DNA of 14,348 nt, taken from positions 1 through 14,348 of the forward strand of contig DASUAS010000076.1 of assembly GCA_035763625.1 (NCBI GenBank), in the 5' to 3' direction. Of this stretch, positions 6,912-14,348 are shown in pieces (positions within the stretch are counted from its first letter, which is position 1; every line of letters starts with the position of its first letter). Below the pieces are notes generated by a model, which was not told the DNA's origin, ran no database searches, and saw only the letters and a program-made list of their open reading frames with translations. A program made the translations under genes and the position numbers. Source of the stretch: DASUAS01 sp035763625. Lineage in GTDB: Bacteria > Actinomycetota > Acidimicrobiia > IMCC26256 > DASPTH01.

Positions 6912-8409
6912 CCGGTCGTCGGATCGCGACGACGGTGACGACGACCATGGCGATCGCGCTGAGCAGCACGAGCCAGTCGCCGAAGCGCACGTAGAGGGTC
7001 TCCCCCGTCGACGTCGGGACCGACGCGCTGACGATGCGTGACTCGAACAACCCGGTCTCGTGGTGGACCGAGCCGTCGGGGTCGATCACCGCGCTGATCC
7101 CCGACACCGAGGCCTGCAGCACCGCGCGTCCGGTCTCCGCGGCCCGCATCTGACCGAGGGCGAGGTGCTGCTCGCTGTTGGCCGACCGCTGGTACGAGCG
7201 GTTGTTGGTGCTCACGACGACGAACTGCGCGCCGTCACGCACCGCGTCGCGCACCAGGGGCCCGAACGCCGACTCGAAGCAGATCACCGACTCGAACGGA
7301 TGTCCGTGGGCGCGGAACTGCGTGCGCGTGTGGCCGGGCTCGAAGTCGTAGGGCACCTGGCGCAGCTCGGGCAGCCAGCTCAGCGCGTCACGCCACGGGA
7401 CGTACTCGCCGAAGGGCACGAGGTGCTGCTTCGAGTAGGTGCCCTGCAGCGTGCCGTCGGGCGTGTAGAGCAGGTTGGTGTTGCGGTACTGCCCGTCCCC
7501 GGCCGGGGTGCGGGCGTTCACGAGGACGGCGGCGTCGTGCTCCCGGGCCAGGGCGACGATGCGGGCGCGCAGCTCGGGATCCTGTTCCGGATCGGTGTCG
7601 AGCGCCGACTCCGGGAACACGATGAGGCCGTAGCGGCCGCGCAGGCGGTCGGCGAGCGCGAAGTGCTTCTCGGTGAGCGGCTGGTCCACCTGCTGGGCGA
7701 GCGGGAGCTGCTCGTCGTCGCCCTGCAGGAGCGCGACCCTGAGGTGTCCGGTCGTCGTGGGCTCGAAGCGGGTCACGTCGACCACGACGGTGGCCACGAG
7801 GATGCCCGCGACGCCGATGCCGGCCAGGACCGCGTGCCGGGAGCCGTGGTCGCGCAGCGCCAACCCGAGGTCGAGCAGGAGGCCGTTGACCGCGACCACC
7901 ACGAAGCTCACCAGCAGCGTGCCCCCCACGCTCGCCAGCGCCCGTGCCGCCGGCACGTCGTGGAGCGCGAGACCGAGGTCGGCCCACGGGAACCCGCCGA
8001 AGGGGAAGCGACCGCGCAGCGCTTCGACGACGACCCACACCGCCGCGGTCAGGAACGGAGCGGCGAGGCCGCGCCGCCCGTACGCCGCCACCAGCGCACC
8101 GATCAGCGCGACGGCGAGCGCCATCGCCACGACCAACGGGACGATGGCGACGTAGCCGAAGTAGCGGATCCAGGGGATCACGACCACGTACGCGGCGAGC
8201 CCGTACGCGAAGCCGTACAGCGCCGCGTGCGCGGGGCGGGCGTTGCGCCACGACCACAGCAGGGGGATCAGCGCCACCAGCACCACGGGCCCGAGCCCGA
8301 CGGGTGGGAAGCACAGCCCGGTGACGACCCCGGCGACCAACGCCGCGCCGAGACGGACCCAACTCGGTCGGGTGCGGCGGTGTCCCGACACCGGCGGTGC
8401 CGGTGTCAT
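6892..8409 (-). CDS. lnt: Apolipoprotein N-acyltransferase
   Basis: The 505-residue membrane enzyme adds the third acyl chain to the N-terminal cysteine of lipoproteins. The N-terminal half (18-210) has about six to seven membrane helices with the Lnt-type FPFGGFPWADLG (135-146). The nitrilase-like periplasmic domain (220-470) carries the triad E267 (VFPESA), K327 (YSKQHLVPFGEYVP) and C377 (ICFESAFG). A final helix lies at about 476-497. The usual Asn-Asp-Ala-Trp-Phe loop after the cysteine reads TNNRSYQRSANSEQHL (401-416), a variant I associate with actinobacterial forms. ATG 8409 is 4 nt after the upstream stop, so translation is probably coupled to that gene. The 47 residues that an earlier in-frame start would add are out-of-frame DUF4193 sequence. 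Confidence 0.93.
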   Translation of the reverse strand: MTPAPPVSGHRRTRPSWVRLGAALVAGVVTGLCFPPVGLGPVVLVALIPLLWSWRNARPAHAALYGFAYGLAAYVVVIPWIRYFGYVAIVPLVVAMALAVALIGALVAAYGRRGLAAPFLTAAVWVVVEALRGRFPFGGFPWADLGLALHDVPAARALASVGGTLLVSFVVVAVNGLLLDLGLALRDHGSRHAVLAGIGVAGILVATVVVDVTRFEPTTTGHLRVALLQGDDEQLPLAQQVDQPLTEKHFALADRLRGRYGLIVFPESALDTDPEQDPELRARIVALAREHDAAVLVNARTPAGDGQYRNTNLLYTPDGTLQGTYSKQHLVPFGEYVPWRDALSWLPELRQVPYDFEPGHTRTQFRAHGHPFESVICFESAFGPLVRDAVRDGAQFVVVSTNNRSYQRSANSEQHLALGQMRAAETGRAVLQASVSGISAVIDPDGSVHHETGLFESRIVSASVPTSTGETLYVRFGDWLVLLSAIAMVVVTVVAIRRPVSPPTA

Positions 8410-8413
8410 GACG

Positions 8414-8887
8414 TCAAGCGCAGTCGTCGCAGTACTGCCGTTGGGGATCGGCGAGGCGCCGGAGCGGGAGCAGGAGGAAGCACGACTGGCAGAGGAACTC
8501 GTCGGGACGTCGCGGCACGATACGCGCCGGGCCGTCGGCCCGGTCGTCACCGTCGCTCTCCTCCTCCTCGAGCTCCTCCTCGTCGTCCTCGAGCGTGGCG
8601 CTCGCGGTGCGCTCCTGGAGCAGGACGTCGAGCGGCTCCTCGACGTCGTCGGGATGCAGCTCCTCGTCGAGGTCGACGACGCCCTCCTCGTCGTCCTCGT
8701 CGTCCGACGACTCGACGGCGTCGGTGACCACGGCCACCGGCACCTCGGGGCTCGTGTCGTCGAGCTCCTCTTCGAGCAGCGCCACGTCGTCGGCCTCCTC
8801 GTCGAGGGCGTCGTCGTCCTCGAGGTCCTCCTCGTCGAGCTCGTCGTCGTCCAGCTCGGGTTCGTCTTCGAAATCTTCGTCGCTCAT
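8414..8887 (-). CDS. DUF4193-type protein with long acidic N-terminus and zinc-ribbon tail
   Basis: The 157-residue protein starts at ATG 8887 with a GGAG Shine-Dalgarno 5 nt upstream. Residues 1-118 are extremely acidic (runs of Asp/Glu, no likely fold). The tail RIVPRRPDEFLCQSCFLLLP (122-141) followed by YCDDCA (152-157) has two Cys-x-x-Cys pairs (C133/C136 and C153/C156) that probably bind zinc. This tail matches the small actinobacterial DUF4193 proteins, usually about 100 residues long, so the acidic part is extended here. The function is unknown; acidic protein plus zinc ribbon suggests a partner-binding role with RNA polymerase, ribosomes or basic proteins. It is the first gene before lnt. 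Confidence 0.85.
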   Translation of the reverse strand: MSDEDFEDEPELDDDELDEEDLEDDDALDEEADDVALLEEELDDTSPEVPVAVVTDAVESSDDEDDEEGVVDLDEELHPDDVEEPLDVLLQERTASATLEDDEEELEEEESDGDDRADGPARIVPRRPDEFLCQSCFLLLPLRRLADPQRQYCDDCA

Positions 8888-8938
8888 CGGGGCTCCGAGC
8901 GTCGACCGTGATCGATCGCGTGGGGTCGGGGGGCGCGG

Positions 8939-8947
8939 AATATAACA
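8939..8947 (-). promoter_or_regulatory. Extended -10 promoter element for the DUF4193-lnt pair
   Basis: Read on the minus strand the site is TGT followed by TATATT, an extended -10 (TGnTATAAT, one mismatch) in an otherwise GC-rich region. Transcription would start near 8931, leaving a leader of about 44 nt. No matching -35 is present at 17 nt, which extended -10 promoters can tolerate. On the plus strand the same AT island reads TATAAC. Confidence 0.45.
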
Positions 8948-9020
8948 CCGCACCCGTGTCAGGTCGCGACCCAAACGCGCACGACGGCACCGCTATTCCC
9001 GATGGTTCGAACGCGGGGTG

Positions 9021-9200
9021 CGCGGAGGATGACCGTCGGCGCTTCGAGCGGGCGGAAAGGTTGGGGGCCCAGGAGACCGTTGGGGCCACTGGGTGGCCCG
9101 GACTGCCCTGCAGCCCGGGTTATTGCAGCGTTCTCTACTTGGTCTCCTGAGCCCCCGTGCCCATCCCTCTCCCGGCGCCTCCATCCCGCTGAGGATGACC
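9021..9200. repeat. Nested inverted repeats flanked by a 14-bp direct repeat; possible structured RNA or small mobile-element remnant
   Basis: Arms 9063-9078 and 9141-9156 pair over 16 positions with one C/A mismatch. Inside, GGGCCAC and GTGGCCC (about 9083-9099) form a 7-bp hairpin with a 3-nt loop, and CCCGG/CCGGG or CTGCA/TGCAG pairings are also possible. Outside, AGCGGG (9047-9052) pairs with CCCGCT (9185-9190). The block is bracketed by CGCGGAGGATGACC (9021-9034) and CGCTGAGGATGACC (9187-9200), 13 of 14 identical. It is not a tRNA, SRP RNA, RNase P RNA or tmRNA that I can recognise, and transcription is not shown. Confidence 0.5.
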
Positions 9201-9294
9201 CACGACCGAGCGATGAGGACGTCGTGTAGTAGGCCCGACGGAAGGGGTGCGCGTCAAGCGGGAGCGGCCGCGCGCGCGAGTCCGTGACCTGCAC

Positions 9295-9334
9295 CGACGC
9301 GCGTCGATCCTGGTCAGGGGTCTGTGAATTTTTT
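9295..9334 (+). terminator. Palindrome and T6 tract, weak plus-strand terminator candidate
   Basis: CGACGCGCGTCG (9295-9306) is a perfect palindrome, followed by CCTGGTCAGG (9309-9318) and a T6 run (9329-9334). The stem is short and not directly next to the T-run, so this is weak as an intrinsic terminator. A T6 run is unusual in this GC-rich DNA. If real, it would end a plus-strand transcript crossing the repeat block. Confidence 0.2.
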
Positions 9335-9411
9335 CCTGCCGTCCGCCTGCCGGAAAGACGCTCGTCACCGTCGGCGCGACGCGTGTCGGGAGGCCGCGTG
9401 GCGAAGCTGGG

Positions 9412-11022
<1,611 letters not shown>

Positions 11023-11041
11023 AGTCTCGCCTCCAAGGTGC

Positions 11042-11059
11042 CCCGGAGAACCTTCCGGG
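11042..11059 (-). promoter_or_regulatory. Hairpin in the leader of thyX
   Basis: CCCGGA (11042-11047) and TCCGGG (11054-11059) pair perfectly around a 6-nt loop, ending 7 nt upstream of the GGAGG ribosome site of thyX. A -10-like TACCAT lies on the minus strand at 11071-11066, so the hairpin would sit at the start of a leader. It could affect translation or mRNA stability; no known riboswitch is recognised. Confidence 0.28.
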
Positions 11060-11074
11060 CTGGCGATGGTATCG

Positions 11075-11089
11075 GCGCGGCCACCGCGC
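11075..11089 (-). terminator. GC hairpin after the kinase-like gene
   Basis: GCGCGG (11075-11080) and CCGCGC (11084-11089) form a 6-bp stem with a 3-nt loop, 12 nt past the stop at 11102. There is no T-run, so it can only be a U-less terminator. It may separate the helicase/kinase-like transcript from thyX. Confidence 0.33.
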
Positions 11090-11101
11090 GACGGGGATTC
11101 G

Positions 11102-11773
11102 TCAGACGACGATCAGGAAGGCCTCGGGCACCACCTCGACCGTCACCCGCTCGGCCGCCGGGAGCGTGACCCCGTCGAGCTCGAGGCCGACCGGGTGCCG
11201 GGCGGCGACGACCTCGATCCGGCGGCCGGCGGTCTGGGTGATGTCCGGGTGCGGGACGTGGGCGCCCAGCGGGAGGCGGCGGCGCACGCCCGAGCGCTGC
11301 CCCCGGGCCAGCGCGTAGACCTGCACCTCGACCCGCCCGTCGCCCGGGTGGCCGCGGGGGACGACGTCGTGGCCGCGCAGGAACTGTCCGCTGGCGACGA
11401 GCACCGTGGTCGCGGGCCCGTGGTGGACCGCCCGGCCGTCGACCTCCACCCGCAGGTCGGGCGAGCTGGTGAGCCACCCCACCCGGTCGGGGGCCGTGCC
11501 CAGCACCACCATGTTCACGGCGAAGAGCTCGCGCCCGTCGGCGACCACGCGCAGCCCGTCGATGCCGAGCTCGATCGCGCCGCAACCGCTGTCGGTGGCG
11601 GTGCCGTGCAGCCCGATCGCGCGGGCCAGGTCGGACGCGGGACCGGGCGCGAAGCCGACGCGCGCGCCCGGGTGGTCGCGCACCGCGGCCGCCAAGGCGG
11701 CGTCGTCGCCCGCGACCTGCCACGACGCCGGTCCCGCGGCCGGCCGCTCCCACGGCCTTCCCTTGCTGATCAT
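11102..11773 (-). CDS. Diacylglycerol-kinase-like protein lacking the N-terminal nucleotide-binding part
   Basis: The 223-residue protein resembles the later two-thirds of YegS/DgkB-type lipid kinases (about 300 residues). VGFAPGPASDLARAIGL (39-55) corresponds to the family's GxxPxGTxNDxAR segment, but with PAS in place of the conserved Gly-Thr-x-Asn. FAVNMVVLG (84-92) matches the FxNxxxxG strand. VASGQFLRGHDVVPRGHPGD (126-145) and LELDGVTLP (197-205) match the C-terminal beta-sandwich, where DGE is usual. The Gly-Gly-Asp-Gly-Thr motif that binds ATP is absent, and no room exists for it because the ATG lies 1 nt after the helicase stop. It may bind a lipid or nucleotide without kinase activity, or be a decayed copy. 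The frame is intact, which argues for a maintained function. Confidence 0.7.
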   Translation of the reverse strand: MISKGRPWERPAAGPASWQVAGDDAALAAAVRDHPGARVGFAPGPASDLARAIGLHGTATDSGCGAIELGIDGLRVVADGRELFAVNMVVLGTAPDRVGWLTSSPDLRVEVDGRAVHHGPATTVLVASGQFLRGHDVVPRGHPGDGRVEVQVYALARGQRSGVRRRLPLGAHVPHPDITQTAGRRIEVVAARHPVGLELDGVTLPAAERVTVEVVPEAFLIVV

Positions 11774-11774
11774 C

Positions 11775-14348
11775 TCAGGTGTCGGCGACGCTCGACGCCG
11801 CCACCACGCCGCGATGGCAGGCGTCGGCGGCTTCGCGCGCCCGGGCGCGGGTCTCCGGGTCGGACGCCACGTCGCCGACCTGGCGCAGCAGGTCGATGCA
11901 CTGCTTCACGTGCCGCACGAAGTCGCCCCCGGTCATCTCGTCGTCGTCGAGGACGTCGACGAGCGCGTCACCCGTGGCCCAGTCGTGCGCGTACGGGGTG
12001 AACCCGGGATCCGGCAGTCGCGTCTCGGGCAGGCCGGCATCGTCCTCGTTGGACCGCAGGTCGTGCGCGATGCGCTCGACGGCGCGGGCGCGCTTCGCCA
12101 CCGCCTTCGTGGGCCAGCGGGCCGGTGGCATCGGGTGCTGTCCCTCGGGACCGCGCCGCTCGTAGGTGAAGCACGACACGACCGCCGCGAGCTCGGCCGG
12201 GCGCAACCCGTCGAGGAGACCCTCGCGCAGCGCCTCGGCGAGGAGCAGGTCGGTCTCGGTGTACAGGCGCGCCAGCTGCTCGCCGGCATCGGTCAGCTGC
12301 CATCCGTCGACGTAGCCCCACGCGTCCAACACGCGCAGCACCCGGTCGAACTGGCGGGCCAGGCTCTCGCTGCGACCGCGCACCCGGCGCTCGGTGCGCT
12401 GGACGTCGCGCTCGAAGCGCTCGAGCGCCGCCGCCGCCCGCACCTTCTGGTCCAACCGCGGGTCGCCGGCCAGCGCGTGCTCGGCGAGCTGGGCCTCCGC
12501 CTGCGCGAGACGGCGCTCGTCCCGCCGCGACCTTCCACCGTCGTCGCGGAGCTCGGCGCGGCGGAGGCGGTCGGCGGCCTGACGCCGGAACGACGGGTTG
12601 CGGGGCGCGAACGGCGTCGGCAGGTCGATGCTCGCCGCCCGTCGCGGCGGCGTGTCGAAGTCCTGCGGGCCGAGGCGCACCACGTCGCGCGACGGCGTCA
12701 CCGCGACGAGGCGGCTGCCGCCACCGCGGCGGTGCTCGTGGTTGAGGACCACGACCCGTCCGCCGCGCCGCCGCACGACGACGACGTCGCCCGGCCGCAG
12801 CGCCTCGATGGCTTCGCTGATGCGGCGGCTCCCGCCGCGGTTGCGGCGCAGGTTGTCGATCTCGGCCGTGAGCGTCCGGTACTCCTGCACCGCCTCGACG
12901 TCGTCGCCGAGCAGCGCGCGCTGGCGCGCCACCTGGTCGCGGGTGCGCTCCAGTTGCCGTTCGAGCGCCACGACGTCGCGGTCGGCGTGGAACTGCGCGA
13001 ACGACAGGTTGAGGAGGTGGTGCGCCTCGAACTTCGTGTACCGGCGCACGAGGTTGGCGGCCATGTTGTACGTCGGTCGGAACGACGAGCGGAGCGCGTC
13101 GCTGCGACGCGACGCCAGCGACGCCACCTGGTCGAAGGGCACGAACGGGCTCCAGCAGACGACCGCGTAGCCGCGGGCGTCGATGCCGCGCCGTCCCGCG
13201 CGTCCGGTGAGCTGGGTGTACTCACCTGGGGTGAGGAACTCGTGGCGCTCGCCGGTGAACTTCGACAGCTTCTCGATCACGACCGAGCGCGCGGGCATGT
13301 TGATGCCGAGCGCGAGCGTCTCGGTCGCGAACACCACCTTCACCAGACCGGCGGCGAACGCCTCCTCCACCGCCTCCTTCATCGGCGGCACCATGCCCGC
13401 GTGGTGGGCGGCGAAGCCCGCCTCGAGCCCGGCCAACCACTGGTCGTAGCGCAGCACGTCGAGATCGTCGTCGGCGAGGCCGTCGGTCTTCGCCTCCGCG
13501 ATGGCGCGGATGGTGGCGCGTTCGGCGGGCTCGGTGAGGCGCAGCCCCGCCGCGAGGCACTGCTCGACGGCCTGGTCGCAGCCCTTGCGGCTGAACACGA
13601 AGCAGATCGCGGGCAGCATGCCCTCGGACGCGAGGAGGTCGGCGGTCTCCACCCGGCTCGGAGTGCGCAGGCGCGTGCGCGGCCGGCCACGCCAGCGTGG
13701 GTCGCGCGCGTTGCGGGCGTCGAGGCGGGCGGCGTCGGGGTTGGGGCGCAGCTCCCCGTCGGGCGCGGCCACGAACGTGGGCAGCAGGTGGAGGTCGTCG
13801 GAACCCCGCTCGCCCACCAGGTAGCGGTGCTCGAGGGTGACGGGTCGGTGCTCCTCGATGATGGCGGCGGTGCTCCCGCGCACGGTCTCGATCCACGCCG
13901 CCACCTCCTCCGCGTTCGACACCGTGGCCGACAGGCACACCAGCGTGACCTCGGGCGGCAGGTGGACGATCACCTCCTCCCACACCGGTCCCCGGTAGCG
14001 GTCCTGCAGGTAGTGCACCTCGTCGAGCACGACGTAGCGCAGCCCGTCGAGCGCAGGTGAGGCCGCGTAGATCATGTTGCGCAGGACCTCGGTGGTCATC
14101 ACCACGATCGGTGCGTCGCCGTGCACCGAGTTGTCGCCCGTGAGGAGGCCGACCGCCGCGCTCCCGTGCTCGCGCACGAGGTCGCCGTACTTCTGGTTCG
14201 AGAGCGCCTTCAGCGGTGTGGTGTAGAAGACCTTGCCGCCCTCGGCGCGCGCCCGGGCGATCGCGTACTCGGCCACGAGCGTCTTGCCCGACCCGGTCGG
14301 CGCCGCGACCAGCACGCTCTGGCCCGCGTCGATCGCGTCGAGGGCGCG
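11775..14348 (-). CDS. Ski2-like DEAD/DEAH-box helicase with DSHCT domain (N-terminus outside window)
   Basis: In-window length is 857 residues, with the frame open to the edge (first residues RALDAIDAGQ), so perhaps 30-50 residues are missing. Motif I is APTGSGKT (16-23), motif Ia TTPLKALSNQKY, motif II DEVH (109-112), motif III SAT (140-142), motif V FATETLALGINMP (340-352) and motif VI QLTGRAGRRGID (379-390). A basic, coiled middle part follows, then a DSHCT-type C-terminal domain (about 690-857, including GGDFVRHVKQCIDLLRQVGD). This layout is that of Mtr4/Ski2 RNA helicases and mycobacterial HelY (about 900 residues). It would unwind RNA or DNA using ATP, possibly in RNA turnover. It is the first visible gene of a minus-strand group leading to the kinase-like gene 1 nt downstream. 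Confidence 0.92.
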   Translation of the reverse strand, partial: RALDAIDAGQSVLVAAPTGSGKTLVAEYAIARARAEGGKVFYTTPLKALSNQKYGDLVREHGSAAVGLLTGDNSVHGDAPIVVMTTEVLRNMIYAASPALDGLRYVVLDEVHYLQDRYRGPVWEEVIVHLPPEVTLVCLSATVSNAEEVAAWIETVRGSTAAIIEEHRPVTLEHRYLVGERGSDDLHLLPTFVAAPDGELRPNPDAARLDARNARDPRWRGRPRTRLRTPSRVETADLLASEGMLPAICFVFSRKGCDQAVEQCLAAGLRLTEPAERATIRAIAEAKTDGLADDDLDVLRYDQWLAGLEAGFAAHHAGMVPPMKEAVEEAFAAGLVKVVFATETLALGINMPARSVVIEKLSKFTGERHEFLTPGEYTQLTGRAGRRGIDARGYAVVCWSPFVPFDQVASLASRRSDALRSSFRPTYNMAANLVRRYTKFEAHHLLNLSFAQFHADRDVVALERQLERTRDQVARQRALLGDDVEAVQEYRTLTAEIDNLRRNRGGSRRISEAIEALRPGDVVVVRRRGGRVVVLNHEHRRGGGSRLVAVTPSRDVVRLGPQDFDTPPRRAASIDLPTPFAPRNPSFRRQAADRLRRAELRDDGGRSRRDERRLAQAEAQLAEHALAGDPRLDQKVRAAAALERFERDVQRTERRVRGRSESLARQFDRVLRVLDAWGYVDGWQLTDAGEQLARLYTETDLLLAEALREGLLDGLRPAELAAVVSCFTYERRGPEGQHPMPPARWPTKAVAKRARAVERIAHDLRSNEDDAGLPETRLPDPGFTPYAHDWATGDALVDVLDDDEMTGGDFVRHVKQCIDLLRQVGDVASDPETRARAREAADACHRGVVAASSVADT

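Larger units (their letters stand above)
8948..9411. other. Long intergenic region without a convincing gene
   Basis: No open frame here has a recognisable family, a credible Shine-Dalgarno or genome-like codon use. The several short frames on both strands overlap one another and look like chance frames in GC-rich DNA. The region holds the structured repeat block at 9021-9200, a 12-nt palindrome (9295-9306) and a T6 tract (9329-9334). It separates the 3' end of thyX from the promoter of the DUF4193 gene. Confidence 0.6.

Noticed and set aside
8595..8945. Serine-rich plus-strand frame opposite the acidic gene, looking like a low-complexity protein
   Set aside because: It is the complement of the Asp/Glu codon runs of the DUF4193 gene.
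9003..9013. GGTTCGAAC resembling a tRNA T-loop
   Set aside because: The flanking bases do not form a 5-bp T-stem on either strand, and no acceptor, D or anticodon arm can be found at the right distances.
9068..9092. CAGGAGACC (present on both strands through the inverted repeat) plus GCCACTG, recalling cobalamin riboswitch boxes
   Set aside because: The order is wrong and the other conserved core elements are missing upstream on both strands. The downstream genes (DUF4193/lnt) are also not B12-related.
9090..9103. GGGTGGCCCGG resembling the T-box core
   Set aside because: The ACC of the T-box and its pairing partner are absent, and the segment is explained by the local hairpin GGGCCAC/GTGGCCC.
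8908..9294. Several 60-111 residue open frames on both strands in the intergenic region
   Set aside because: They overlap one another, lack recognisable domains and clear ribosome sites, and run through the inverted repeats.
11406..14060. 884-residue plus-strand frame opposite the helicase
   Set aside because: It mirrors the GC-rich third positions of the helicase gene, whose motifs I to VI are all in place on the minus strand.

Overview
The window is GC-rich chromosomal DNA, with G or C at almost every third codon position. It looks actinobacterial, and the mix of genes suggests an Acidimicrobiia-like lineage. That placement is an inference from gene families: a DUF4193-type zinc-ribbon protein, a HelY-like helicase, paired acyl-CoA dehydrogenases, a lipoprotein N-acyltransferase, frequent GTG starts and very tight operons. 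No rRNA or tRNA gene, CRISPR array, insertion sequence or phage gene is visible. Most of the window reads as ordinary core and accessory metabolism.

Layout from left to right. (1) Bases 1-150 hold the end of an unrecognised plus-strand gene. A hairpin and a stress-sigma-type promoter follow, then a DUF2231 membrane protein (258-851). (2) A plus-strand amidohydrolase (963-2291) has a small palindrome in its promoter region. (3) A five-gene minus-strand operon (6104 down to 2295) encodes an apolar-helix protein with a short conserved C-terminal module, a GNAT acetyltransferase, a Nudix hydrolase, and two acyl-CoA dehydrogenase subunits that look like a heteromeric pair. Its genes overlap or lie only a few bases apart. 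(4) A TauE/SafE transporter (6156-6911) is transcribed divergently from that operon and overlaps the end of lnt tail-to-tail. (5) A minus-strand pair encodes a DUF4193-type acidic protein (8887-8414) and the apolipoprotein N-acyltransferase Lnt (8409-6892). (6) Bases 8888-9411 contain no convincing gene but do contain nested inverted repeats flanked by a direct repeat. (7) A minus-strand group has a Ski2-like DSHCT helicase that runs off the right edge, a shortened diacylglycerol-kinase-like protein 1 nt after it, and a long two-domain ThyX-type thymidylate synthase.

Functional reading. The dehydrogenase operon is probably acyl-CoA or steroid-side-chain type oxidation, and its first gene resembles lipid-associated actinobacterial proteins. 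The DUF4193/lnt pair and the helicase/ThyX group are housekeeping. The points most worth a second look are the structured intergenic element at about 9021-9200, the ThyX whose signature motif is divided between its two halves, the kinase-like protein lacking its nucleotide-binding part, and the dehydrogenase pair with a displaced catalytic glutamate.
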